NCBI GenBank assembly: GCA_963621995.1
Contig: CAVFFZ010000001.1
Span: forward strand, 192,972 to 256,971
Source: UMGS1663 sp963621995
Lineage (GTDB): Bacteria > Bacillota > Clostridia > TANB77 > CAG-508
DNA length: 64,000 nt
Reading direction: 5' to 3'
The position numbers and the translations under genes are program-made. The stretch's first letter is position 1, and each line of letters starts with the position of its first letter. Shown here piece by piece: positions 17,790 through 26,516 of this stretch. A model generated the notes under the pieces. That model worked only from the letters and a program-made list of their open reading frames with translations. It was not told the DNA's origin and did no database searches.

Positions 17790-17888
17790 AATTGTACACC
17801 TCCTCTTATATGTATACTCGCTAAGCATAAAATACTAGGCAGCTAATATATAAATTAGCATTTTGTGCCCGACCTAGGCGGCTTACAG
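17790..17888 (-). ncRNA. Candidate L21 leader in the rplU 5' UTR
   Basis: About 100 nt between the predicted transcription start and rplU. GCCGCCTAGG, a CGGGCACAAAATGC segment, GCTGCCTAG and GCTTAGCGAG lie in order, with a TGCTAAT/ATTAGC hairpin in the middle. L21 leaders are known upstream of rplU in low-GC Gram-positives. The match is from memory of the motif's style and position, not a covariance-model hit. Confidence 0.55.
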
Positions 17889-17894
17889 ATACTA

Positions 17895-17923
17895 ATTTTA
17901 ACATATTCTACTTTATTTGTCAA
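17895..17923 (-). promoter_or_regulatory. Promoter of rplU-rpmA
   Basis: TTGACA (17923-17918), 17-bp spacer, TAAAAT (17900-17895) on the minus strand. The -35 lies inside the 3' end of the upstream phosphoesterase gene. Confidence 0.8.
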
Positions 17924-18629
17924 TCTTTTCTAGTTTAAATTTTAAATAATCTCCACTAATTAATTTTAAATTTATTCCTTCTACATTTCCTTCTATTGCA
18001 TCTTTGTGTGATGCACCATGTAAATGTCCATAATAGCATCTTTTTACATTATATTTTTTCATTACGTCTAAAAATTCTGAATTGTATGTATATTCATTTT
18101 TCATATATGTAGCAAGTACTGGGGGATAATGCATAATACAAATTATTTCTTTTTGTTCTTCATATTTTTCTATAGCACTTTTTAGAGATAATTCAAGTCT
18201 TGCTGCTTCTCTTTTTACCATTTTGCGACTATTTTCTGTATCTAAAAGTGCCCATCCTCTTGTTCCTACTATAATTTTGTCTTCTATTAGAAAACTATTA
18301 TTATATAAAAAATCTATATTATTAAAATTATTTTCTTCTAAATATTTTTTCATAGCTGTTACAGTTGTCCACCAATAATCATGATTTCCTTTTAGCATAA
18401 TTTTCTTTCCTGGAAGTGCACATAAATATTCAAAATCTTTATATGTGTCTTCTAAATAAGTAGCCCATGAAAAATCACCAGCAAGAATTACTGTATCTTC
18501 ATTTTTTACTTTTTTATTCCAATCTTCCTTTATCTTTTCTGTATACCCTTGCCATCCATCACCAAATACATCCATTGGCTTATTAACTCCAAATGGCAAA
18601 TGTAAATCTCCCATTACATATATTGACAT
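17913..18629 (-). CDS. Metallophosphoesterase
   Basis: Calcineurin-like phosphoesterase of 238 residues. The metal-ligand motifs run in order: GDLHLP (near 8-13), GDFSW, GNHDYWW, HYPP and GHLHG. The substrate is unknown; clostridial relatives are annotated only as predicted phosphohydrolases. It lies downstream of a TSCPD-family gene. The promoter of rplU begins inside its last codons. Confidence 0.88.
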   Translation of the reverse strand: MSIYVMGDLHLPFGVNKPMDVFGDGWQGYTEKIKEDWNKKVKNEDTVILAGDFSWATYLEDTYKDFEYLCALPGKKIMLKGNHDYWWTTVTAMKKYLEENNFNNIDFLYNNSFLIEDKIIVGTRGWALLDTENSRKMVKREAARLELSLKSAIEKYEEQKEIICIMHYPPVLATYMKNEYTYNSEFLDVMKKYNVKRCYYGHLHGASHKDAIEGNVEGINLKLISGDYLKFKLEKIDK

Positions 18630-18642
18630 ATTCTCTCCTTAT

Positions 18643-18697
18643 GTCAGTAGGAATGTTCCTTATTAACACTTTTTGTGTCAGTATTGACACTCCTTAC
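18643..18697. repeat. Degenerate REP-like stretch
   Basis: GTCAGTAGGAATGTTCC, a short spacer, then GTGTCAGTATTGACACTCC and CTTACTC. The TGACACTCCTTA part matches the second box of the elements at 7137, 28413, 48239 and 53934. It overlaps the stop of the downstream TSCPD gene. Confidence 0.4.
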
Positions 18698-18957
18698 TCT
18701 TTATTATTATCTATTTTTTTATAATTTTCTAAAGCTTTTGCAACTTGATCTGGACAAGATGTTCCTTTGTCTCCACATTGAATTCCTTTTAATAGTTTAA
18801 TTACTTCATCTACATTTCTATTTTGTACTAATTTTGAAACTCCTACTGTATTTCCAGGACATCCTCCTACTATTTTTAGACTTTTTATTATATTATTTTC
18901 TATTTCAATTATTATTTCTCTTGAGCAAACTCCCTCTGGTCTATATCTATATTCCAT
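18694..18957 (-). CDS. TSCPD-domain protein (TIGR03905-type)
   Basis: Small protein of 87 residues starting MEYRYRPEGVCSREI, which follows AAGGAG. An open frame extends to 19170 but crosses into the 3' end of tcdA with an unlikely basic sequence, so I reject that longer start. Cysteine motifs GVCS, GGCPGN, QCGDKGTSCPDQ define the TSCPD family, whose domain also occurs at the end of some ribonucleotide reductases. The function is unknown; cysteine arrangement suggests metal or redox binding. Confidence 0.85.
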   Translation of the reverse strand: MEYRYRPEGVCSREIIIEIENNIIKSLKIVGGCPGNTVGVSKLVQNRNVDEVIKLLKGIQCGDKGTSCPDQVAKALENYKKIDNNKE

Positions 18958-19034
18958 TTTTTTCTTCTCCTTTTTTATCATAATCATCCATAAAATGATA
19001 TACTTCTTCTTAATATCTTTCCATTTTATTCTCT

Positions 19035-19793
19035 TTAATGTAAGCCAATAATATCTTTTATAACTTCTCCTGCCATAGATAATCCTGCAACTGATGGCAC
19101 AAATGATATACTTCCTGGAACTTGATTTCTTTCGGCACATTTTCTTTTTGTTCCCGGTGGACATATACAATTTGTTTTACAACTACATTCCAATGTTTCG
19201 TCTGGTTTTATTGGTTCTTCTTTTGAATAAATAACCTTTAAGCTATCTATATTCCTTTTTCTTAATTCCTTTCTCATTACTTTAGCAAGTGGACATATAC
19301 TTGTTTTATATATATCTGTGACTTCAAATTCTAAAGGATTAAGTTTGTTTCCTGTACCCATTGATGAAATTACTGGAATATTCATTTTTTTGCACTGTTC
19401 TATAATTTCAATTTTTGCTGTAACTGTATCTACACAATCAAGTACATATGATAAGCTTTCGTCTATAATTTTTGTTTCAGAATCTGGCATAAAAAATTCT
19501 TGATATGTTTCCACATTTGCTTTTGGATTTATTTCTAATATTCTTTCTTTCATCACATCTACTTTATATTTTCCTATTGTTTTTCTTGTTGCAATTATTT
19601 GTCTATTTAAATTTGTTAAACAAATTTTGTCATCATCTATTAATACAAAGTTTTCTACTCCTGCTCTTACTAATCCTTCTACTACAAATGAACCTACTCC
19701 ACCTATTCCAAATACTGCAACTTTTGCTTTTTGTAATTTTTCTATTCCTTCTTTTCCTATTAACAGTTCTGTTCTTGAAAATTGATTTAACAT
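19035..19793 (-). CDS. tcdA: tRNA threonylcarbamoyladenosine dehydratase
   Basis: E1-like ThiF/MoeB enzyme that cyclises t6A37 in tRNA to ct6A. The 252-residue product has the nucleotide-binding VAVFGIGGVGSFVVE at 25-39, DDDKICLTNLNRQI, and the central VLDCVDTVTAK. The cysteine-rich stretch LECSCKTNCICPPGTKRKC followed by PGSISFVPSVAGL is usual in clostridial members. It lies downstream of tsaD, which belongs to the enzyme set that makes the t6A substrate; this supports the tRNA role over a thiamine role. Confidence 0.9.
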   Translation of the reverse strand: MLNQFSRTELLIGKEGIEKLQKAKVAVFGIGGVGSFVVEGLVRAGVENFVLIDDDKICLTNLNRQIIATRKTIGKYKVDVMKERILEINPKANVETYQEFFMPDSETKIIDESLSYVLDCVDTVTAKIEIIEQCKKMNIPVISSMGTGNKLNPLEFEVTDIYKTSICPLAKVMRKELRKRNIDSLKVIYSKEEPIKPDETLECSCKTNCICPPGTKRKCAERNQVPGSISFVPSVAGLSMAGEVIKDIIGLH

Positions 19794-19847
19794 TTTATTT
19801 TCCTTTCAATTTTTATAATATTTATATTTCAAATTAACCATATTTTA

Positions 19848-19875
19848 TGGCAATAATTTTAGTCCCTATTGCCAC
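19848..19875. repeat. REP-like palindrome at the tsaD stop
   Basis: TGGCAATA and TATTGCCA arms around ATTTTAGTCCC. On the minus strand the core reads AGGGACTAAAAT. Its edge touches the tsaD stop codon. Confidence 0.65.
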
Positions 19876-20870
19876 TATTCACATATTTTCAAGTTTGGTA
19901 CTGCATTTAGTTCCAAGTTTGATCTTACTCCATTTATATAATTATAATATCCTGCTGATGCTATCATTGCTGCATTATCCGTACATAATATTGGTTCTGG
20001 ATAATATATTTTTATTTTTTTGTCTTCTTCTAGTTCATTAAATCTTTGTCTTATATAGCTATTTGCAGATACTCCTCCAGCAAGAACTATTGTGTTTAAA
20101 TTTAATTTTTCACATGCCTTTAATGCATTTTCTACTAGTACATCTGTTACTGCTTTTTCAAAACTTGCAGCTAAATCTGCTTTATTCACATCTTGATTTT
20201 TGTGGTGTAAATTTATTACTGCTGTTTTTATTCCACTAAAACTAAAATCTAAATTTTCAAAATGTGTTTCTGGAAGTTTTATATTTGCTTTACCTTCTTT
20301 TGCAAGTTTGTCTATTTTAGGACCTCCTGGATAACCAAGTCCTATTACTCTTGCTACCTTATCAAACGCCTCGCCTATTGCATCATCTCTAGTTTTTCCT
20401 AATATTTCAAATTCTTTGTAGTCTTTTATATGTACTAAATGAGTATGTCCACCTGATACTACTAAAGCTAAAAATGGTGGTTTTAAATCTTTATGTGTTA
20501 TATAATTAGCTGCAATATGCCCTTCTATATGATTTGTTCCAACTAAAGGCTTGTTTGCTGCATAAGCAAGTGCTTTTGCATAGGAAACTCCTACTAAAAG
20601 CGCACCAACTAATCCTGGTCCATATGTACAACTAATAGCATCTATTTCATCTAAGTTTATATTTGCTTCTTTTAGTGCTTTTTTGGTAACATTAGAAATA
20701 GCCTCTACGTGATTACGAGACGCTATTTCTGGTACTACTCCACCAAATTTTTCATGAATTGGCACTTGTGAGCTTATTATATTAGATAAAACTTCTCTTC
20801 CATTTTTTACTACAGATACTGATGTTTCATCACAACTTGATTCTATTCCTAATATATATATATCCTTCAT
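19875..20870 (-). CDS. tsaD: tRNA N6-adenosine threonylcarbamoyltransferase
   Basis: Catalytic subunit that puts the threonylcarbamoyl group on A37 of ANN-decoding tRNAs. The metal-binding HIEGH is at 114-118. GIESSCDETSVSVV at the N terminus, GPGLVGALLVGVSYAKALA and LVVSGGHTHLV are typical of the ASKHA fold. The length is 331 residues. tcdA, which modifies its product, follows downstream. The partners tsaB and tsaE are not in this window. Confidence 0.97.
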   Translation of the reverse strand: MKDIYILGIESSCDETSVSVVKNGREVLSNIISSQVPIHEKFGGVVPEIASRNHVEAISNVTKKALKEANINLDEIDAISCTYGPGLVGALLVGVSYAKALAYAANKPLVGTNHIEGHIAANYITHKDLKPPFLALVVSGGHTHLVHIKDYKEFEILGKTRDDAIGEAFDKVARVIGLGYPGGPKIDKLAKEGKANIKLPETHFENLDFSFSGIKTAVINLHHKNQDVNKADLAASFEKAVTDVLVENALKACEKLNLNTIVLAGGVSANSYIRQRFNELEEDKKIKIYYPEPILCTDNAAMIASAGYYNYINGVRSNLELNAVPNLKICE

Positions 20871-20909
20871 TTTCTTTCCTTCTCACATTTTTTATATTCA
20901 TTGTTCTAT

Positions 20910-21647
20910 TTACATTCCAAATAAATGTCCTATTAAACTTACTATTCCCATGTATACTGCATTTATAACCGGTGATATAATTATTCCTGCCAAATCTGTA
21001 ACCCACAATACTACAAATATAATATAAAATACTTGTGAATATCTTTCAAACCAATCCCTTACTTTGTATGGTAAAAAGTGTTTTAATACTTTTGAACCAT
21101 CTAATGGTGGAAGTGGTATTAAATTGAATACTCCTAATCCAATATTAATTATAATTGTAGTTTGTATTAGAGTTAATATTATTAATCCTATTTGAGTTAA
21201 ACAAAAAGCTGTAGCAAATTTAACAATTATGAAATATAAGAATGTAAATATAATTGCTAATAATAAGTTCATTAATGGTCCTGCTATTGCAACAATTGCT
21301 TCGCCCTTTGACATGCTTATTGTTCTTTTGAAATTGCTTGGATTTATCTCTACTGGTTTTCCCCAACCAAATCCTGCAAATACAAGCATTACAGATCCTA
21401 CTGGATCTAAATGTGCTAATGGATTTAGTGTTAATCTTCCTTGTCTTCTTGGTGTATCATCTCCTAATTTATCTGCTGCAAATGCATGTGCAAACTCATG
21501 AAATGTTATTGCTATTAGAACTGCTGGTAATGTCAACACTAAGCTAAGTAACGCACTTGTGTCTGTCAAATATCTTCTTAATGAAAATATTACAATTATT
21601 GCAATTATAATATATAATGTTCTTTTATCCATTCCAAATCGAAACAT
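20910..21647 (-). CDS. Site-2 protease family membrane peptidase (M50)
   Basis: Intramembrane zinc metalloprotease-like protein of about 245 residues with several transmembrane helices. The zinc motif HEFAHAFAADKLGDD starts near residue 50, and the second ligand region is NLIPLPPLDGSK. I start at 21647 (MFRFGMDKRT) because AGAGG precedes it; a Met at 21677 is in frame but has a poor context. It belongs to the small YwhC-like group rather than RseP or SpoIVFB, since it has no PDZ or CBS domain. The substrate is unknown. Confidence 0.88.
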   Translation of the reverse strand: MFRFGMDKRTLYIIIAIIVIFSLRRYLTDTSALLSLVLTLPAVLIAITFHEFAHAFAADKLGDDTPRRQGRLTLNPLAHLDPVGSVMLVFAGFGWGKPVEINPSNFKRTISMSKGEAIVAIAGPLMNLLLAIIFTFLYFIIVKFATAFCLTQIGLIILTLIQTTIIINIGLGVFNLIPLPPLDGSKVLKHFLPYKVRDWFERYSQVFYIIFVVLWVTDLAGIIISPVINAVYMGIVSLIGHLFGM

Positions 21648-21696
21648 ATATTTAAAAACCTCTTTCTTTTTATACATACTATTTTTACTATAAATT

Positions 21697-21733
21697 AATT
21701 ACCCCAAAATAACCTGGTCCTTTTGGGGTAATT
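21697..21733. repeat. REP-like palindrome after lysS
   Basis: Perfect 13-bp arms, AATTACCCCAAAA and TTTTGGGGTAATT, around TAACCTGGTCC. It ends 4 nt before the lysS stop codon on the plus strand and could double as a terminator. The same arm word recurs at 26421-26506. Confidence 0.8.
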
Positions 21734-21736
21734 CTT

Positions 21737-23227
21737 TTAATTTAATGGTTTCATTGTTGGGAATAGCAATACATCTCTTATTGAAGCAGAATCTGTAAGT
21801 AACATTACTAATCTATCAATTCCTATTCCTAATCCACCTGTTGGAGGCATTCCATACTCTAAAGCTGTAACAAAGTCTTCATCCATCATGTTAGCTTCTT
21901 CATCTCCTGCATCTCTTGCTTCCATTTGTTTTTTGAATCTTTCATATTGGTCTATTGGATCATTTAATTCTGAATAAGCATTTCCATATTCTCTTGCTCC
22001 AATAAATACTTCAAAACGTTCTGTTAAACGTGGATCTGATGGTTTTCTTTTTGTAAGTGGTGAAACTTCTACTGGATAGTCATATATAAATGTTGGTTGA
22101 ATTAAAGTTTCTTCAACTTTTGCTTCAAATACTTGATTTATTATTTCTCCTCTTGTTAGTTTTAATTCATCTAATTCCACATGTAATTCTTCTGCTACTT
22201 TTTTAGCTTCTTCGTCAGTTTCAATAGTATTAAAGTCTACTCTTGTTACTTCTTTTATAGAATCTATCATTGATATTCTTTTCCAAGATGGTGTTAAGTC
22301 AATTTCTGTTCCTTGGTATATTATTTTTGTTGTTCCAAGAACTTTTAAAGCTACCTTTGATATAATTTCCTCTGTTATATTCATCATGTCATTATAATCT
22401 TCATATGCTGAATATAATTCTATGTTTGTAAATTCTGGATTGTGTTTTATATCCATTCCTTCATTTCTGAACATTCTACCCATTTCATATACTTTGTCAA
22501 ATCCTCCAACTATTAATCTTTTTAGGTATAGTTCGTTAGCAATTCTTAAGTACATATCCATATCTAAAGTATTATGATGTGTAATAAATGGTCTAGCTGC
22601 TGCTCCACCTGCTATTGTGTTTAATATAGGTGTTTCAACTTCTAAATAACCTTTTTTGTTTAATATATTTTTAACTTCTTGTAATATTTGAATTCTTTTT
22701 AAAAATGTATCTTTTACTTCTGGATTCATTATTAAATCTACATATCTTTGGCGATAACGTAAGTCTGTATCTTTTAATCCATGGAATTTTTCAGGAAGTG
22801 GTCTTAAAGATTTTGAAAGAAGTGTTACTTCTTTTGCATGTATTGAAATTTCCCCTGTTTTTGTTTTAAATACAAATCCTGTAATTCCTATAATGTCTCC
22901 TATATCATCTTCTTTAAAGTGTTTATAGCTTTCTTCTCCTAATTCATTTATACTAACATAACTTTGGATTTTTCCATTACCATCTTGTATATGGCAAAAT
23001 GATGCTTTACCCATTATTCTTTTAGCCATTAATCTTCCTGCTACAGTTACGTCTTTTCCTTCTAATTCATTATAATTTTCCACAATTTGTTTACTTGTAT
23101 GTGTACGATTAAATTTTGTTATTTCAAAAGGATTTTTCCCTTCTTCTTTTAATTTAGCTAATTTATCTCTTCTAATTTGCATTAATCGATTCATATCTAC
23201 TTCTGGTTCTTGATTTTGACTTTCCAT
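21737..23227 (-). CDS. lysS: Lysyl-tRNA synthetase, class II
   Basis: Charges tRNA-Lys. The N-terminal OB fold (KDVTVAGRLMAKRIMGKASF) is followed by class II motif 2 (FRNEGMDIKHNPEFT) and motif 3 (GLGIGIDRLVMLLT). The length of 496 residues is standard. Its promoter lies at 23267-23295, and recN lies upstream. A REP-like palindrome follows the stop. Confidence 0.97.
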   Translation of the reverse strand: MESQNQEPEVDMNRLMQIRRDKLAKLKEEGKNPFEITKFNRTHTSKQIVENYNELEGKDVTVAGRLMAKRIMGKASFCHIQDGNGKIQSYVSINELGEESYKHFKEDDIGDIIGITGFVFKTKTGEISIHAKEVTLLSKSLRPLPEKFHGLKDTDLRYRQRYVDLIMNPEVKDTFLKRIQILQEVKNILNKKGYLEVETPILNTIAGGAAARPFITHHNTLDMDMYLRIANELYLKRLIVGGFDKVYEMGRMFRNEGMDIKHNPEFTNIELYSAYEDYNDMMNITEEIISKVALKVLGTTKIIYQGTEIDLTPSWKRISMIDSIKEVTRVDFNTIETDEEAKKVAEELHVELDELKLTRGEIINQVFEAKVEETLIQPTFIYDYPVEVSPLTKRKPSDPRLTERFEVFIGAREYGNAYSELNDPIDQYERFKKQMEARDAGDEEANMMDEDFVTALEYGMPPTGGLGIGIDRLVMLLTDSASIRDVLLFPTMKPLN

Positions 23228-23266
23228 AGTTTAAACCTACCTTTTCTTTTATTTTTTTACCATTAT

Positions 23267-23295
23267 ATTATATATCATATTTTTTGAAATGTAAA
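23267..23295 (-). promoter_or_regulatory. Promoter of lysS
   Basis: TTTACA (23295-23290), 17-bp spacer, TATAAT (23272-23267) on the minus strand, 40 nt before the start. A 12-bp-arm hairpin (ACCTTAATTT ... AATTAAGGT) just upstream at 23293-23322 probably ends recN transcription. Confidence 0.7.
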
Positions 23296-23393
23296 CCTTA
23301 ATTTCAATAAAATTAAGGTATATTCCCTTATTTAGGATAACTAATGTACCATATACAACTCCATAAAGAATTGTTCTTTTTACTTTTCATATT

Positions 23394-25022
23394 TTATACT
23401 GCTACTCTTAGCTGTTTAGCATGTTCAATAGATATTTCATTTACATCTCCACTTGCTATTCTTGCTATTTCTCTTATTACTTTTTCTTCATCTAATCTCT
23501 CTATTTTTGTTCTAGTTTTATCTTTTTCTACTTCTTTGCTAATGTAATAATTATAATCTCCTTTAGCTGCTATAGTTGCTAAATGTGTTACACATAATAT
23601 TTGGTGTTTTCTTGCTATATTTTTCATTTTTATGCTTACTGCCTTTGCTGCTTTTCCGCTAATGCCTGTATCTATTTCATCAAATATTAGAACTGGAACT
23701 TTGTCTACATCTGCTAAAACTGATTTTATTCCAAGCATTATTCTAGACATTTCCCCACCTGATGCAATTTTTATAAGTGATTTTTCTTCTTCTCCTATAT
23801 TTGTTGCAATCATAAATTCTACTACGTCTAATCCATTTTTGTTAAATTCATTTTCTGTATCAAAAACTATTTTTACATTAAATTTGGCATTTGGCATTTC
23901 TAAATCTGCTAGTTCTTGGTTAATTTTATTTGATAATTCTTTAGCGCATTTCTTTCTAATTTGATTCATTTTATTTGCTAACGCGCTCATTTTCTCTTCT
24001 ATTTTGCTTAACTCTTGTTTTAACTTATTATTTATTTCATCTAAATTTTCAATTTCATAAATTTCATTTTCTATTTGTTCTTTGTATTTTAATATTTCTT
24101 CTATACTATTTCCATATTTTCTTTTTAAAGAATATATTAAATCCAATCTTTCTTCAAGTTCATTCCTTTCTTCTTCATTAAAATAAATATCTTCTTTCAT
24201 TTGTGAAATATCTCTACTTAGTTCTTGTATGTCGTAGTATATATTTTTTAATTCACTTAATTTTGAATTATATGTTTCATCAATATTTTCAATTTTTTCT
24301 AATGCTCTAATCGCTGAATTTATTCCATCTATAGTTTGCTCTGATAACGTATTATCTGCTATTTCTAAATTTTCTGCTATTTTTTCTGAATTCATTATTA
24401 TTTTTCTTTGTTCTTCTAGTTTTTCATCTTCTCCAACTTTTAAATTTACATCTTCTATTTCTTTCAATTGGTATCTTAAAAGATCTAATTTTCTTTGTTT
24501 TTCTTTATCATCTCCATAATTATTTTTCAATTCCAATTTTATTTCATTATATCTTTTAAATAATTCTCTATATTCTTTTTTTATATTTAATATTTTCTCA
24601 CCTATAAAACTATCTAAATAGCCAATATGAGAATTCTTGTCCATAATAGTTTGGTTATCATTTTGACCATGAATGTCTATTATTTTCTTCATAAATTCTT
24701 TAAGTTCACTTACTGTTACTAATCTGCCATTTATTTTACAAGAATTTCTACCATTTGTATAAATTTCTCTTGAAACTATAATATTGTCATCTATTGAGTT
24801 TGGATTTTCTGGCATATAAATTGATGCTTCTATATATGAATATTCTTCACCTTTTCTAATCATTTCTTTTGAAAATCTATTTCCACAAATTATTCCTAGT
24901 GAATCTATTATTAACGTTTTTCCTGCTCCTGTTTCTCCTGTTAGAACATTAAAACCATTTTCTAAATTTATGCTTAAATTATCTATAATTCCTATATTTT
25001 TTATTTGTATTGTACTAATCAT
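23394..25022 (-). CDS. recN: DNA repair protein RecN
   Basis: SMC-like ATPase used in double-strand-break repair. Walker A GETGAGKT is at about 29-36. A long coiled coil fills the middle (about 150-370). The signature SGGEMSRIMLGIKS and Walker B VLIFDEIDTG come near the C terminus. The length is 542 residues. I start at 25022 (MISTIQIKNIG), with GGAGG at the right distance, rather than at an in-frame Met five codons upstream. A LexA-like box and consensus promoter upstream suggest SOS induction. Confidence 0.95.
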   Translation of the reverse strand: MISTIQIKNIGIIDNLSINLENGFNVLTGETGAGKTLIIDSLGIICGNRFSKEMIRKGEEYSYIEASIYMPENPNSIDDNIIVSREIYTNGRNSCKINGRLVTVSELKEFMKKIIDIHGQNDNQTIMDKNSHIGYLDSFIGEKILNIKKEYRELFKRYNEIKLELKNNYGDDKEKQRKLDLLRYQLKEIEDVNLKVGEDEKLEEQRKIIMNSEKIAENLEIADNTLSEQTIDGINSAIRALEKIENIDETYNSKLSELKNIYYDIQELSRDISQMKEDIYFNEEERNELEERLDLIYSLKRKYGNSIEEILKYKEQIENEIYEIENLDEINNKLKQELSKIEEKMSALANKMNQIRKKCAKELSNKINQELADLEMPNAKFNVKIVFDTENEFNKNGLDVVEFMIATNIGEEEKSLIKIASGGEMSRIMLGIKSVLADVDKVPVLIFDEIDTGISGKAAKAVSIKMKNIARKHQILCVTHLATIAAKGDYNYYISKEVEKDKTRTKIERLDEEKVIREIARIASGDVNEISIEHAKQLRVAV

Positions 25023-25026
25023 ATAA

Positions 25027-25065
25027 AATACCTCCATGCGAATTATTGTTCGTATGGAGGTATTA
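25027..25065. promoter_or_regulatory. Palindrome over the recN ribosome-binding site with LexA-like core
   Basis: AATACCTCCAT, gCGAA, a short centre, then TTCGtATGGAGGTATT. The inner CGAATTATTGTTCG (25039-25052) differs from the Gram-positive LexA consensus CGAACnnnnGTTCG at one position. The outer arms include the recN Shine-Dalgarno (GGAGG) and an exact complement. On the transcript the hairpin would hide the ribosome-binding site. Confidence 0.6.
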
Positions 25066-25090
25066 TATATTTCGAATTTATGTTTGTCAA
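25062..25090 (-). promoter_or_regulatory. Consensus promoter of recN
   Basis: TTGACA (25090-25085), exactly 17 bp, TATAAT (25067-25062) on the minus strand. The LexA-like box begins 10 nt downstream, placing it over the transcription start, as expected for repression. Confidence 0.85.
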
Positions 25091-25213
25091 TACTTTTTAT
25101 GAAAATTTGTTTGTTTTTATTTATATAAGAAAAATTTAAAGTATATACATTACAACATTTACAAATAATATATATACTTTATTTATTTTCATTTATATAA
25201 TTATTGTTTATGT

Positions 25214-25248
25214 AAAGGACAAAAGTGACCCGTCCCCAAATGTCCTTT
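25214..25248. repeat. REP-like palindrome at the dnaJ stop
   Basis: AAAGGACA and TGTCCTTT arms around AAAGTGACCCGTCCCCAAA. On the minus strand the core reads GGGGACGGGTCACTTTTG. It overlaps the dnaJ stop codon. Confidence 0.7.
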
Positions 25249-26410
25249 ATCCAAATATTCCTCTTTTCTTTATTGGTGGCTGTTCGTTCATTGTTTTTGC
25301 AAGTTCTATCAATATATCTCTTTGTTCTTTACTTAAACGTTTTGGAACTTGTACTTGTACTGTAAACACAAAATCACCTTGATAATTTCCATTTACTGAC
25401 TTAAATCCTTTATTTCTTATTACAAATTTTGTTCCTGTTTGTGTTCCTTCTGGTATTCTATATGTTTCTTTTGTTCCATCTACCATAGGAATTTGAAGCT
25501 CTGCACCTAGCGTAGCTTGTGTGAAGGTAATTGGCACATCACATAGTACTTTATCTCCTTGCCTTGTGAATATACTATGTTTTTTCAAACGTACTATTAT
25601 GTATAAATCACCTTTTGCTCCACCTTTTTCACCAGGTTCTCCTTCATTTCTTAATACTATTGTTTGATTGTCGTCTATTCCTGCTGGAATTTTTATTTTT
25701 ATTCTAGCTTGTTTTCTAACTTTTCCTTTACCTTTACAATTTTCACATGGTTCTTTTATCACAGTACCAGTTCCATGGCAGTTCGTACATGGTCTTTGTG
25801 TTTGCATTTGACCTAAAATTGTATTTTGTACTTGTGTTATTGTACCTGTTCCATGACACATACTACAAGTTTCTGCATGAGTTCCAGGTTTTGCACCACT
25901 TCCATGACATATAGAACATGTTTCGTTTCTATTTAATAGTATTTCTCTTTCTACTCCTGAAAAAGCTTCTTCAAAAGTAATATCTATACTTGCCTTTAAA
26001 TCTGCACCTTTAGTTGGTCCTCTGTTTGCTCTAGAATTTCTTCCTCCAAAGCCTCCTCCAAAGAATGATGAAAATATATCACCTAAATCTCCAAAGTCGT
26101 CAAACCCTGAAGAGCTATATGAATAATAGCCTCCTCCGAAAGGACCTCCTGCTCCAGCTCCAGAGTCTCCACCAAATCCTTGTGGTCCATCAAAACCAAA
26201 TTGGTCATACATTCTTCTTTTTTGGGGATCTGATAGGTTTTCATATGCTTCATTTACTTCTTTAAATTTTTCTTCAGCTTCTTTTTTATTGTCTGGATTG
26301 GCATCTGGATGATATTTTTTAGCGAGTTTCCTATATGCTTTTTTTAATTCTTCATCTGTGGCATTTTTATTTACACCCAATACTTCATAGTAATCTCTTT
26401 TTGTTGCCAT
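25247..26410 (-). CDS. dnaJ: Chaperone protein DnaJ
   Basis: DnaK co-chaperone of 387 residues. The J domain carries HPD at 34-36. A Gly/Phe-rich region (about 72-125) follows. Four CxxCxGxG zinc repeats (CSICHGSG, CSMCHGTG, CTNCHGTG, CENCKGKG) come next, and the substrate-binding C-terminal domains end the protein. It is last in hrcA-grpE-dnaK-dnaJ. A REP pair lies between it and dnaK, and another palindrome overlaps its stop codon. Confidence 0.98.
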   Translation of the reverse strand: MATKRDYYEVLGVNKNATDEELKKAYRKLAKKYHPDANPDNKKEAEEKFKEVNEAYENLSDPQKRRMYDQFGFDGPQGFGGDSGAGAGGPFGGGYYSYSSSGFDDFGDLGDIFSSFFGGGFGGRNSRANRGPTKGADLKASIDITFEEAFSGVEREILLNRNETCSICHGSGAKPGTHAETCSMCHGTGTITQVQNTILGQMQTQRPCTNCHGTGTVIKEPCENCKGKGKVRKQARIKIKIPAGIDDNQTIVLRNEGEPGEKGGAKGDLYIIVRLKKHSIFTRQGDKVLCDVPITFTQATLGAELQIPMVDGTKETYRIPEGTQTGTKFVIRNKGFKSVNGNYQGDFVFTVQVQVPKRLSKEQRDILIELAKTMNEQPPIKKRGIFG

Positions 26411-26420
26411 TTTTTCCTCC

Positions 26421-26506
26421 TAACCCCAAAAACACCAGGTTAATTTAGGGTAAAGTTTTTATTTATATTACAATTACCCCAAAAGTACCTGGCCCTTTTG
26501 GGGTAA
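26421..26506. repeat. REP pair between dnaK and dnaJ
   Basis: Two palindromes with the same arm word: an imperfect one (26421-26453, TAACCCCAAAA ... TTAGGGTAA) and a better one (26472-26506, ATTACCCCAAAAG ... CCTTTTGGGGTAAT, centre TACCTGG). Together they fill the gap between the dnaK stop and the dnaJ ribosome-binding site. Confidence 0.75.
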
Positions 26507-26516
26507 TAATTAATTA

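Noticed and set aside
18958..19170. 71-residue N-terminal extension of the TSCPD gene
   Set aside because: It overlaps tcdA in another frame, is improbably basic, and a good ribosome-binding site precedes the internal Met at 18957.
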